From contig OZ255825.1 in assembly GCA_965277535.1 (NCBI GenBank), positions 3,720,001 to 3,784,000 of the forward strand: a stretch of DNA of 64,000 nt, read 5' to 3'. The DNA is from Ilyomonas sp965277535. GTDB lineage: Bacteria > Bacteroidota > Bacteroidia > Chitinophagales > Chitinophagaceae. A program made the position numbers and the translations under genes. Positions 53,071 to 61,692 of the stretch are shown piece by piece (the stretch's first letter is position 1; every line of letters begins with the position of its first letter). Under the pieces are notes generated by a model. That model did no database searches and was not told the DNA's origin. It saw nothing but the letters and a program-made list of their open reading frames with translations.

Positions 53071-53810
53071 ATACAGAATCTACCAATAGTCGCCGTGAAT
53101 TTATTAAGACAACGGGCAAAGCAGGTATTGCTGCAGGGCTTGCTGCATCGGTGTTGCCGTCCTTTGCAAGGGGTTTTGATAAGGATAAAGCAACGCCTTT
53201 TGAGCAAACGCCGTTGCCTTATTCTTACATTGCTTTGGAGCCTGTGATTGATGCGCAAACAATGGAACTGCACTATACCAAACATGCGGCTGCTTACGCT
53301 AAAAATTTAAAAGAAGCCATTGCCGCCGAAAACGTAAACCCGCAAACCACAACGCTGGAACAAGTGCTGGCAAACGTGTCGAAATATTCTACCAAAATGC
53401 GCAACAATGGAGGTGGGCATTACAACCACGAACTGTTTTGGAAAGTGATGCAAGCTCCTTCTTCCACTGCTATGCCCTCGGGAAAACTGATGGATGCCAT
53501 CAACAGTAATTTTTCCTCATTCGCTGCTTTTAAAAATGAGTTTACCGATGCCGCAAAAAGCCGTTTCGGCAGCGGCTGGGCATGGCTGGTTTTTACCAAT
53601 GATAAGAAATTAGTCATTGGTTCAACGCCCAATCAGGACAATCCTTTGATGGACGTGAGTGCCTTAAAAGGAATGCCCGTTTTCGGGCTGGATGTGTGGG
53701 AACATGCATATTATCTGCATTACCAAAACCGGCGTCCCGACTACATTAGCGAGTGGTGGAAAGTGGTGAACTGGCCCTTCATTCAACAGCGTTTTGAAGC
53801 GATGGTGTAG
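53067..53810 (+). CDS. Fe/Mn superoxide dismutase with twin-arginine signal
   Basis: A 247-residue dismutase. An N-terminal RREFIKTTGKAGIAAGLAAS is a Tat signal, so it acts outside the cytoplasm. The metal ligands appear in order: His in ELHYTKHAAAY, His in GGHYNHELFW, Asp and His in GLDVWEHAYYLHY. FGSGWAWLV and RPDYISEWWKVVNW are also typical. The start overlaps the permease stop by 4 bp (ATGA), and the dispersed 11-mer GCAAAAACAAA ends 4 nt before the ATG. Physical coupling to the LptF/G permease is clear; functional coupling is not established. Iron versus manganese cannot be decided. Confidence 0.9.
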   Translation: MNTESTNSRREFIKTTGKAGIAAGLAASVLPSFARGFDKDKATPFEQTPLPYSYIALEPVIDAQTMELHYTKHAAAYAKNLKEAIAAENVNPQTTTLEQVLANVSKYSTKMRNNGGGHYNHELFWKVMQAPSSTAMPSGKLMDAINSNFSSFAAFKNEFTDAAKSRFGSGWAWLVFTNDKKLVIGSTPNQDNPLMDVSALKGMPVFGLDVWEHAYYLHYQNRRPDYISEWWKVVNWPFIQQRFEAMV

Positions 53811-53850
53811 GTATGGTTAAGGGAGGATTTATTAATAAAAACAAACCTTT

Positions 53851-54147
53851 ATGACTTTAAAAGAATTGCTTGAGATAGCTAAAAAAGAATTAAAAGACTT
53901 AATCTCTCTGCAAAACCCTGATTTTCGGCTTGAGCAAGTTGAATACAAAAAGGATGAAGGTGTATGGGATATTGTAGTGTCATATCTAGTTGAGAATACA
54001 AATAAGCGCACGAATAACCCAATGGCACAAGTAGCCCAGACGTTAACAGCATTGATGCCTGAATTAGACTTTCAGAGAATTTATAAGAGGCTTAGGATAA
54101 ATAAAGACAAGAAGGTTGAAGGTTTTTATCTTTACAACAACCAGTAA
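53851..54147 (+). CDS. Small protein encoded with a PIN-domain gene, possible antitoxin
   Basis: A 98-residue protein, rich in Lys and Glu (MTLKELLEIAKKELKDLISL, QVEYKKDEGVWDIVVSYLVE), ending with ELDFQRIYKRLRINKDKKVE. I recognise no antitoxin DNA-binding fold, so the pairing with the downstream PIN gene is the only clue. The stop codon and the PIN start overlap by one base (54147). AAAAACAAA ends 5 nt before the ATG. If it is an antitoxin, it is not of a standard ribbon-helix-helix or AbrB type that I can see. Confidence 0.55.
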   Translation: MTLKELLEIAKKELKDLISLQNPDFRLEQVEYKKDEGVWDIVVSYLVENTNKRTNNPMAQVAQTLTALMPELDFQRIYKRLRINKDKKVEGFYLYNNQ

Positions 54148-54599
54148 TGATTATCATTGACACCAACGCGCTTGTCGTTTTGATAATCGGCTTTATTGAC
54201 CCAAGATTGTTTAAAACCCACAAGCGAACATCTATTTATGAAAAGCAAGATTTTGAAGAGTTGCTAATGGTGATCGGCAACATTGAAAATTTGGTTGTAT
54301 TGCCTAACATATGGACAGAAGTTGACAATCTTCTTAACACATTTGCCGGCAATTATAAGTATCAATACATTGAAAAACTGACCCAAACTATGCAGCTAAC
54401 AACCGAAAAATATCTTCCTTCTATACAGGCGACAAGGAATCTTCATTTTTATGATCTTGGATTGACTGATTCCTTACTTCTTGATTATGCAAAAGAATGT
54501 AAACTGTTAATCACTTCTGATTCTAATTTATCGCTTTATGCACTTGCATATGGCATTCCGGTTTATGATGTAGTGAAACGAAGAAACGATCGGCTATAA
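54147..54599 (+). CDS. PIN-domain protein, probable ribonuclease toxin
   Basis: A 150-residue PIN-like nuclease. The acidic residues expected for metal binding are Asp5 (IIIDTNALV), Glu58 (WTEVDNLL), Asp108 (LTDSLLLDY) and Asp125 (ITSDSNLSLY). This matches the VapC pattern, although spacing is longer than in most VapC toxins. Coupling to the upstream 98-residue gene by a one-base overlap suggests a toxin-antitoxin-like pair. The target RNA is unknown. Confidence is good for the fold and moderate for toxicity. Confidence 0.75.
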   Translation: MIIIDTNALVVLIIGFIDPRLFKTHKRTSIYEKQDFEELLMVIGNIENLVVLPNIWTEVDNLLNTFAGNYKYQYIEKLTQTMQLTTEKYLPSIQATRNLHFYDLGLTDSLLLDYAKECKLLITSDSNLSLYALAYGIPVYDVVKRRNDRL

Positions 54600-54677
54600 C
54601 TTCTTTGTCTCGTCAAGCATACATACATACAATTTCTTTCTTGCATTCTTGTTTTCTTGAACCTTCCCTCTTCCTAC

Positions 54678-55676
54678 TTATCCATTTGTTTTCATCGTAT
54701 GTTTTTCGTTGGATAATACATTATCAACTGTCCAGGTTAGTTGTTTTTGCAAAGGTTGTTCTCTTACGTGGCAATCTTCTTTTATACAAATGGCACAGCC
54801 TTGCGGCGGTATGCAGCCATCGGTATGTACGAACAATTCAAACGCATCCTGAAACTCTGTAGTAATGCAATTGCGAAGCTTTTCCACTTCGGTGTGCGCT
54901 TCCTTTACTATAAAATAATACGGCACGGTTAAGTGGCAATCAACATGCAACAAACTACCGTATTTGATTACGCGAAGATTGTGAACATCAATCCAGTTTT
55001 TACGGCGGTTATCGTTTAGCATCTTCACCATTTGCGAAAGCAATTGCATGTCGGCTTCATCCATAATGCCAGCCAGCGATGTGCGAATGATGGTATAACC
55101 GTTGTATAAAATAACGCCGCTCAGCACAATGGCAATGACTCTGTCGAGCCAGTATTGTTTTGTATAAATGATAATAAATAAACCAACAATAATGGCAGCA
55201 GTTGAATAGGTATCAATTTGTAAATGTTTGCCGCTCGATTGCAACGCAACCGATTTTGTTTTTATCCCTTTTTTTAGGCAGACAGAACCTGCAATGTAGT
55301 TAACAATGCCGGTGGCAGCTACTAATATCAAACCTGTATCTAACTTGCCAATGGTGGTATGAATAAAAAAATTGCGAACCGTTTGATAAAGAATTACCAA
55401 TCCGGCCGAAACAATCAAACCACCTTCCACGGCTGCAGAAATAAATTCGGCTTTACCATGTCCGTAAGGATGTTCTAAATCGCTGGGTTTGGCGGCAATA
55501 TACAAACTGTATAAGCCAATAAAACCCGCTACTACATTCACAATGCTTTCGAGTGCATCAGTAAGAATGGCAAGCGAACCTGTAATGTAGTAGGCAATAA
55601 TTTTTACCCCAAACAACACTACTGAAAGTGCTGTTATCCATTTTTGAACGATAAAATTTTGTCGGGCAGATTGCAA
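54678..55676 (-). CDS. Cation diffusion facilitator (CDF) metal transporter
   Basis: A 332-residue protein with six predicted membrane helices at the N-terminus and a soluble C-terminal domain (YGSLLHVDCHLTVPYYFIVK, AHTEVEKLRNCITTEFQ). It exports divalent metal ions such as zinc, iron or manganese in exchange for protons. The second-helix site reads LTDALESIVNVV and the fifth-helix site DTYSTAA; these differ from the usual HxxxD/DxxxD spacing, hinting at altered metal preference. An HPYGHGKAEF loop is family-typical. The C-terminus has several cysteines and histidines (HTDGCIPPQGCAICIKEDCH) and may bind metal. Confidence 0.87.
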   Translation of the reverse strand: MQSARQNFIVQKWITALSVVLFGVKIIAYYITGSLAILTDALESIVNVVAGFIGLYSLYIAAKPSDLEHPYGHGKAEFISAAVEGGLIVSAGLVILYQTVRNFFIHTTIGKLDTGLILVAATGIVNYIAGSVCLKKGIKTKSVALQSSGKHLQIDTYSTAAIIVGLFIIIYTKQYWLDRVIAIVLSGVILYNGYTIIRTSLAGIMDEADMQLLSQMVKMLNDNRRKNWIDVHNLRVIKYGSLLHVDCHLTVPYYFIVKEAHTEVEKLRNCITTEFQDAFELFVHTDGCIPPQGCAICIKEDCHVREQPLQKQLTWTVDNVLSNEKHTMKTNG

Positions 55677-55930
55677 GATGATGGCAATTTATAAACAAAA
55701 ACAAAGGTATTTGTAAACGTTTATCTGAAGTTTGTTTTTGTGCGATTTATTGCTCCCATTTTCTTTATTGCGTTAGCGGATAAACAAGAAATTCTGCTGT
55801 CAGTTGTTTGGAAAAATATTCCGCATATGAAGCAGATTTTTGCAGAAGCGTCGTTCTCTTTCTACGTTAAACTGCGCTATCTGAGAGACAACTTCTATTT
55901 GATACATTCTTCACAATGACAAATCAAAAA

Positions 55931-57730
55931 TCATTCGAGCGTTTTCACACCTTGGATATCCTTTGCTTCCTGCTGCAGCAAATCAAAAACAATCACTTTG
56001 TTTTCACCCTTTTTTAGAAAAGAAGCCGGGCAATACAAATGCTGTTGCGGACCTACAAACCAATGCCTGCCTATGTTATGACCGTTTACCCAAACCACGC
56101 CTTTTGCATAATTACTCATGTCAAGATAGGTGTCGTGAACTTCATTTAAAGAAAAAGAACCGGAATAAAACAGGCTTCTTTTGGCTGTATCAACCGTTGC
56201 ATTTTGTAAAGATGAAATGAAAGAATCATTCATGGGAAGTAAATATGTTTCCCAATCCATTAATGTCATGCCATTCAATGTAACACGGTCGGTAATGCCT
56301 TTTCTGTCTATCATGTATTGCGCAAAATTGATGTGTCCCATCGCTTCTACCAATATATCAAGGCGTGGCGTATCAACGTTTGTTTTTGGCAAATTAACCG
56401 TCCATTTCCCGCCGTTTCTATATATCGTATCAATGAATTTTCCGTTGAGAAAAATGAGAGCATAATCGTGCGGTTCGGTAATCGTAAGCCTGCCGCTTTT
56501 ATGACCAATCAGTTTTGTGCTGTACATAATATAGCCTGCCGACTGACCAAAGCTCTCCATCGGTTGTGGCTGCGGTGTTGCTACTGGTTTAGGCAAAACA
56601 TTCCAAACGGAAGTGAGCGGCTTCATTGCAAAAGGGGCAATTGTCATGGCTTCTACCGGTTTAGGAACATCCGGAATTTTATAAGAAACATATTGGCTTA
56701 TCAGTTTGCGAAGCGCATAATATTTTGGTGTTGGCCCGCCTTGTTCGTTAATGGGTGCATCGTAATCGTAACTGGTTACATCGGGCTGAAACTGCGTTGC
56801 CGAAAAGGCGTTCGCACCTGCGCTAAAACCAAAGTTCGTTCCTCCATGAACTACATATAAATTGAACGATTTTTTGTTTTGCAATAAATATTTGATTTCT
56901 TGTAAAAGTGAAGCTGTATCTGGCTTCTGCCACTTCTCAAACCAATGTGTTAACCATCCCGGGTAAGTTTCGCTGCTAAATGCTGGCACATCAGGATTGT
57001 GCTTTTTGGCTGTTGCAAAATCAGCATCGCTTGTACCACTATCTAAGCCAATGGCAGCGCCTAAAATATTGCCCGCATCCAGCATAAAATCGGTCGGTCC
57101 ATCAGCCGTATAAAATGGAACAGTGATGCCGTTTTTTACCCAAAGTTTTCTTAGCCCCTCCAAGTAAGTTTTATCGTTACCATAACTGCCATATTCGTTT
57201 TCAATTTGCACCATCAATATGGGTCCGCCTTTATCACATTGCAGGCCTGTTACTTCTTTCGATAAATGTTCAACATACCTCGTTACTGCACTCATGTAAG
57301 TGCTATCCATGCAACGTATTTTTATGTCGGGCGTTTGTAGTAAATACGCCGGCAAGCCACCAAAATCCCATTCAGCACACACATAGGGACCAGGGCGAAG
57401 CAACACCCACATCCCTTCCTGCTGACATAGTTTTATGAATTGGGCAATGTCTCTGTTTTCAGAACGAAAATCCCAATGATTGGGTGATGTTTCAAGATAA
57501 TTCCAAAACACGTAAACCGCAATGGTATTGCATCCCATGGCTTTTGCCATCTGTATCCGGTTATGCCAGTATTCTTTCGGAATGCGCGCCGGGTGCATTT
57601 CGCCGCTGATCATTTGAAACGGTTTTCCATCCAATAAAAAATCATTTTTACTAAATGAGAAAACGTGTTTTTGCTGTGCAAAAAGAGTGAATGAGGAAAT
57701 GAAGAAACAAAGAATAGCAAGTGTTTTCAT
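55931..57730 (-). CDS. GH35 beta-galactosidase, secreted
   Basis: A 599-residue GH35 glycosidase. The signal peptide MKTLAILCFFISSFTLFA is followed by QQ. The catalytic residues are acid/base Glu179 (MVQIENEYGSYG) and nucleophile Glu254 (FSSETYPGWLTHW). MISGEMHPARIPKEYW and RPGPYVCAEWDFGGLPAYL are characteristic. The C-terminal half holds beta-sandwich domains (GHINFAQYMIDRKGITDRV, YLDMSNYAKGVVWVNGHNIG). The start at 57730 is chosen for the signal peptide; the frame is open from 57802. It would act on terminal beta-galactosides outside the cytoplasm. Confidence 0.9.
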   Translation of the reverse strand: MKTLAILCFFISSFTLFAQQKHVFSFSKNDFLLDGKPFQMISGEMHPARIPKEYWHNRIQMAKAMGCNTIAVYVFWNYLETSPNHWDFRSENRDIAQFIKLCQQEGMWVLLRPGPYVCAEWDFGGLPAYLLQTPDIKIRCMDSTYMSAVTRYVEHLSKEVTGLQCDKGGPILMVQIENEYGSYGNDKTYLEGLRKLWVKNGITVPFYTADGPTDFMLDAGNILGAAIGLDSGTSDADFATAKKHNPDVPAFSSETYPGWLTHWFEKWQKPDTASLLQEIKYLLQNKKSFNLYVVHGGTNFGFSAGANAFSATQFQPDVTSYDYDAPINEQGGPTPKYYALRKLISQYVSYKIPDVPKPVEAMTIAPFAMKPLTSVWNVLPKPVATPQPQPMESFGQSAGYIMYSTKLIGHKSGRLTITEPHDYALIFLNGKFIDTIYRNGGKWTVNLPKTNVDTPRLDILVEAMGHINFAQYMIDRKGITDRVTLNGMTLMDWETYLLPMNDSFISSLQNATVDTAKRSLFYSGSFSLNEVHDTYLDMSNYAKGVVWVNGHNIGRHWFVGPQQHLYCPASFLKKGENKVIVFDLLQQEAKDIQGVKTLE

Positions 57731-57975
57731 ACGCAATACTATTGAAGTTGTGAAAGTAAATACAATGCGATGTAATGCAGTTTCTGCGTTGATAAATAAC
57801 AAGTTTTGGTTAATTCATTCGCTTAAAAAATGTGTATTAAAAAAATGGGGCAAAACAAAACCTTGCTCGCCAAAGCCTGATAAGTAAGGTAGCAATTACA
57901 AGTTTAGCAGCTCCGCTTTCAAACTTTCATGCCTTCCGTCTTTCAGACTTTTTTTATATAAATTCATCTCAACAA

Positions 57976-58013
57976 AAAAGGTCTGGCTTTATCATGCCAG
58001 ACCTTTTGTTTTT
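57976..58013. terminator. Bidirectional terminator between the beta-barrel and GH35 genes
   Basis: A 12-bp perfect stem (aaaaggtctggc / gccagacctttt) around an 8-base loop, with T-tracts on both strands. It ends the minus-strand barrel gene (stop at 58028). The right flank overlaps a dispersed 11-mer (58005-58015). Confidence 0.85.
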
Positions 58014-58027
58014 GCACAAATTTTTTA

Positions 58028-58939
58028 TCACCAGTTGCTGAACCGAATGCCCACAGAATAAGGATACTGCGTTAGCGTATGTTCGTGCAAAGGATTGATG
58101 CTGTAAGAGCCATACAATCTTACCGGACCTAATGCCAACTCGCCAACATAAGCAAACCGCCATTGGTTTAAATCGAAATCGCCACGCACTTTGGTTTTGC
58201 CCCGCTCGTCGCTGACTTGTTTGGTGTGGCTGCCGATCAAATAACCCGCACTAACGCCAGCGCTAAACGATATGCGCTTTTTATTGGGAAACGGATTGAT
58301 GTTTAACATCATCGGCACAGTAGCATAAGCGGTGTACAATTTATCTTTTGAAAAGTTAATGCTGTCTCTGAAAATATAAGCCGGTGTTTTGTTGTAGCTG
58401 ATGTTATTATCGTAGCGGAAATTAAACATTTCCAAACCCAGGCCGTACTTTAAATTGATTGCTTTTTTAGCGATGTTCAGCTTTTGCATAAACAGCCAGA
58501 TGTTTACGTTCGACGATTTGGTAATAAGCTTTAAATCGCTTTTGGTAAATGGCTTTTGTGAGCCTGTTGTATTTAAATAAGAGTCGCCGGCTACAGCAGC
58601 ATAATCTGTTTTGTCGGTATAATTGGCAAAGCCCAAATCAAAGATAAACCAGTTGGTGCTGAAAGCCGATTTGTGTGTTGCAACCACCGTATCATAGTCG
58701 TGCGAACCCGAGCGAATGGTTACGGTAAACGTTCTGCCCTTGTCATTATTTGCCTCGCCGTTTTTACTGCGTTTCACAATTACAAAGTTGCCGACGCGAA
58801 TGGTGTCTGATTTCTGAAAGCCCGTATCTGCTAAGGGTTTGAGTGCTGTATCTGCCCCTGTTGTTTGACTATTATTTTGTTGTGCAAATGCAGCGGCTCC
58901 AAGCCATAAAGACATCATTGTAATAATAAATCGTTTCAT
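58028..58939 (-). CDS. Outer-membrane beta-barrel protein (PorT-like)
   Basis: A 303-residue protein. The signal peptide MKRFIITMMSLWLGAAAFA is followed by QQNNSQTTG. The remainder alternates strand-like blocks (NWFIFDLGFANYTDKTDYAA, LKYGLGLEMFNFRYDNNISY, KRISFSAGVSAGYLIGSHTK, WRFAYVGELALGPVRLYGSY) and ends with an aromatic-rich strand (YPYSVGIRFSNW), the usual barrel-assembly signal. It is the last gene of the sigma/anti-sigma/barrel cluster, 61 bp after the anti-sigma gene, and may be a target of that sigma factor. Exact family uncertain. Confidence 0.78.
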   Translation of the reverse strand: MKRFIITMMSLWLGAAAFAQQNNSQTTGADTALKPLADTGFQKSDTIRVGNFVIVKRSKNGEANNDKGRTFTVTIRSGSHDYDTVVATHKSAFSTNWFIFDLGFANYTDKTDYAAVAGDSYLNTTGSQKPFTKSDLKLITKSSNVNIWLFMQKLNIAKKAINLKYGLGLEMFNFRYDNNISYNKTPAYIFRDSINFSKDKLYTAYATVPMMLNINPFPNKKRISFSAGVSAGYLIGSHTKQVSDERGKTKVRGDFDLNQWRFAYVGELALGPVRLYGSYSINPLHEHTLTQYPYSVGIRFSNW

Positions 58940-59000
58940 AGTATCCTCCTTTCAAATTGGTTTTTGTTTCTGTGTTTTTATTTCAATTGCGTAGAAAAAA

Positions 59001-60068
59001 TCAATCAACATTTTGTTTGGTTTTGCCACCAAATAAGCGCGATGCGGTTTTTAAAATGCCGGCCACTTTGGCTTTGTTCAACTGAAGCGAAGCCACGTAC
59101 AATGTATGCGCATCATCATCGGTATTCAGCTCTTTATAAACCGCAGGTTTTGCTGTATTGTCATCGGCCGAAACCAACAGCGCGTTTTGTGTATGCGTAT
59201 CGTCCATGTTCACTTCTTCCAAAGGCTTCAAAGTTTCTGCTGTTTTGTTTGCTGCTGCAATCGGTTCTTTGTGCATTGCAGTTTGTGTAACCTCCGGTGC
59301 TGTAACAGCGTTGGTTATGGTTGCCGGTTTGCTATTGATTTTATCATCAATCGCAACTTCATTTTTATCATCATTGCTTTGTTGTAAACGGTTTGTTTTT
59401 GGGGTTGATGAAACTGTTTTGATCGTTTGTTTTTGCTCATTTTTCTTTACAATTACTAAGTCCGATGATGTAACGGATGTGGTTTGCGGAACATTGGTTC
59501 CTGTTGATGCAGCAGCTTTTTGTTGTAGTACAACAGGCTTTACAACTGCAACACTAAGGTGAGGTTGATGAGAAAAAAACAATAACCAGGAGAACGAAAC
59601 GACACCTATCAAACTTGCTGCTATCGCAAGCCTTGTTACATACATTGGAATGATTCTTCTTTCCTTTTTGTGCAGTTTTTCTTTTCCCTCAAAGGCAATG
59701 ATTTCAACTGGCAAACGGGTTTGTTGCAGCAACATAAATTCGGCTTGTAACTGCGGATGCTGCAACACAAATCGTTCAGTGGCTTCTTTCTCTTCCTGGT
59801 TTAATTCGTTATCAGTATAAAGCAAAAAGTAATCTTCGTAATTATGACTTCCAATCTCTTTTTCTTCATTTTTAAACAATGAATTTTTATTGAAGAAAGC
59901 ATCCTCTTTGGTAAGAGGAAGCTTCGTTTTTAATAAAGCATCGAGCGCTACTTTATATTGCGGGTGCTGCTGCACGAAGAGCTCTACTGCACTGCGTTCT
60001 ATGTTGCTCAATTCATCGTCAACATACAACAAAAAGTATTCTTCGCAATTGTGTTCTGTAATCCTCAT
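59001..60068 (-). CDS. Putative anti-sigma factor, transmembrane, with duplicated N-terminal domain
   Basis: A 355-residue protein. Two similar N-terminal units, NCEEYFLLYVDDELSNIERS (7-26) and NYEDYFLLYTDNELNQEEKE (about 77-96), each followed by a helix ending FVQQHPQ/FVLQHPQ, look like duplicated zinc-free anti-sigma domains. One membrane helix follows (about 148-166: RLAIAASLIGVVSFSWLLFF), then a long Lys/Thr/Ala-rich low-complexity periplasmic region. The gene directly follows a sigma factor gene (20-bp gap), the usual arrangement. The dispersed 11-mer ends 4 nt before the ATG (60073-60083). Function is inferred from context. Confidence 0.72.
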   Translation of the reverse strand: MRITEHNCEEYFLLYVDDELSNIERSAVELFVQQHPQYKVALDALLKTKLPLTKEDAFFNKNSLFKNEEKEIGSHNYEDYFLLYTDNELNQEEKEATERFVLQHPQLQAEFMLLQQTRLPVEIIAFEGKEKLHKKERRIIPMYVTRLAIAASLIGVVSFSWLLFFSHQPHLSVAVVKPVVLQQKAAASTGTNVPQTTSVTSSDLVIVKKNEQKQTIKTVSSTPKTNRLQQSNDDKNEVAIDDKINSKPATITNAVTAPEVTQTAMHKEPIAAANKTAETLKPLEEVNMDDTHTQNALLVSADDNTAKPAVYKELNTDDDAHTLYVASLQLNKAKVAGILKTASRLFGGKTKQNVD

Positions 60069-60087
60069 AACTTTTGTTTTTGCCCGT

Positions 60088-60573
60088 TTATATCACATTT
60101 TCTTTACTCACCAAATAGGCCTTTAACTGGAGCCGTGCACGATGTAAATACACTTTTACCTGGCTTTCATTTAAACTCATAATCTGCCCGATTTCTTCAT
60201 AACTATAACCTTCATAATCTTTCAGCATCACAAGACTTTTTTGCACTTCGCTCAATCGGTTTAGAGCTTCAGCTAAAATTTGTTTTGCGTTGTGCACACT
60301 TGTTTCTTGTACTCTTGTCTCTTCCCCAAATTCTTCTTTCAAATGCACTCTTTTGTTTTTGCGGATATGATCAATCATCTGGTTATAAGCCACTGTAAAA
60401 AGGTACGATTTGCTTTTGACAACTTCCACGCTGTCGCGGTGGCGCCACATTTTTTCAAATGCGGTTTGCACGATGTCACGCGCATCTTCTTCATGCCGCA
60501 AATTTTTTACGATGAACCGAAACACGCTATCGGCATAAAGATTCACACAATTGTTATATTCAGATGCGGTCAT
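60088..60573 (-). CDS. ECF RNA polymerase sigma factor (sigma-70 family)
   Basis: A 161-residue ECF sigma factor. Region 2 is CVNLYADSVFRFIVKNLRHE, then EDARDIVQTAFEKMWRHRDS; region 4 is LSEVQKSLVMLKDYEGYSYE, then EIGQIMSLNESQVKVYLHRA (helix-turn-helix). There is no region 1 or 3. The start at 60573 (MTASEYNNCVNLY) is normal. It is the first gene of the cluster with its anti-sigma factor and barrel. Its target promoters are unknown; a candidate TAACATTTG-like sequence lies in its own leader but is not compelling. Confidence 0.92.
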   Translation of the reverse strand: MTASEYNNCVNLYADSVFRFIVKNLRHEEDARDIVQTAFEKMWRHRDSVEVVKSKSYLFTVAYNQMIDHIRKNKRVHLKEEFGEETRVQETSVHNAKQILAEALNRLSEVQKSLVMLKDYEGYSYEEIGQIMSLNESQVKVYLHRARLQLKAYLVSKENVI

Positions 60574-60648
60574 AAACAGCGGGAATAATTAATGATCTGA
60601 AAGTAATACGCAGTACAAAAACAAATGTTACAGTAGGATAAAAATAAT

Positions 60649-61443
60649 CTAACCAATTGCTTTTACAATGCCGCCATCAGCCCGCAAAGCCGCACCATTT
60701 GTGGCTGATGAAAGAGGACTGGCGATGTATGTAATAAGGTTGGCAATTTCATCAACTGAAGCAAAGCGTTGTAGCAACGATGAAGGCCGCATGTGAGTGA
60801 AAAATTCTTCTTCTACCTGCTGCTCCGTTTTGTTTTGCTGTTTGGCCGTGGCTTGAATAAAATTGCCTGAGCCTTCCGATTTTGTAGGTCCTGGCATAAT
60901 AGAATTTACGGTAACGCCTGTGCCTTTGGTAAGCTGCGCAATGCCACTGCTCAGTGCCAGTTGTGCCGTTTTTGTCATTCCGTAATGAATCATCTCTTCG
61001 GGAATATTGACGGCGCTTTCGCTGGAAATAAAAATAATTCTGCCCCAGTTTTTGTGAAGCATGTGAGGAAGATAAGCTCTTGATAAACGAATGCCGCTTA
61101 GCACATTTACCTCAAAAAAATGAAGCCAGTCTTCATCTGGAATTTGGGTAAATGGTTTGGGCTCGAATATGGAAATGTTGTTTATCAGAATATCTACTTC
61201 GGGTAATTGTTTAATGAGGTTGTTTACATTTTCTCCATTTGCAAAATCAGCTACAATACCCGCCAGCTTTGCGTTTGGCAATGTTGCTTTTATTTGCTCA
61301 ATCGCTTCATCAATGCGTTGCTGCGTTCTTCCGTTAATGTAAACTGTTGCGCCTTCAGCCGCCAATTGTTTTGCGGTAGCTAAACCAATGCCTGCGGTTG
61401 AACCGGTGATCAGTGCAATTTTATTTTGCAGTTGAAGATTCAT
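60649..61443 (-). CDS. Short-chain dehydrogenase/reductase
   Basis: A 264-residue SDR. Cofactor motif TGSTAGIGLATAKQLAAEG, then NINNISIFEPKPF-type segment (here DILINNISIFEPKPF), serine in FISSESAVNIPEEM and the YGMTKTAQLALS (YxxxK). The catalytic tetrad is present with NNIS replacing NNAG. Prior to the C-terminus ALRADGGIVKAIG is the usual terminal segment. The substrate cannot be predicted. It lies between the sigma cluster and the MG2-type gene, with no obvious operon partner. Confidence 0.88.
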   Translation of the reverse strand: MNLQLQNKIALITGSTAGIGLATAKQLAAEGATVYINGRTQQRIDEAIEQIKATLPNAKLAGIVADFANGENVNNLIKQLPEVDILINNISIFEPKPFTQIPDEDWLHFFEVNVLSGIRLSRAYLPHMLHKNWGRIIFISSESAVNIPEEMIHYGMTKTAQLALSSGIAQLTKGTGVTVNSIMPGPTKSEGSGNFIQATAKQQNKTEQQVEEEFFTHMRPSSLLQRFASVDEIANLITYIASPLSSATNGAALRADGGIVKAIG

Positions 61444-61610
61444 TTTTGTTATGTATTTTATTGTGAAAGTAAGATTATAAAAATGTAGAAGTACAAAACA
61501 CAGCTGATCGAATCAAACCGAAACTGCTTAACTGTTTGCAAAATTATGCGCCTTGCGTTGAAAATAGTATTTGCATAGAAGTTCAATTGAGAACAAAGGG
61601 TACAAGGGTG

Positions 61611-61690
61611 CGACCTGCCTACCGGACAGACGGGCGCAAAGATGCTCAACCGGAGAGATAGAGGCCGGTACATAAAATTGTATTTTCTGC
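61611..61690 (+). repeat. Dispersed intergenic repeat, family 1, copy C
   Basis: Contains CCTGCCTACCGGACAGACGG, GCGCAAAGATGCTCAACCGG, a purine-rich GAGAGATAGAGGCCGG and TACATAAAATTG. It matches copies A and B in order. It abuts the stop of the MG2-type gene (61693). Confidence 0.65.
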
Positions 61691-61692
61691 CT

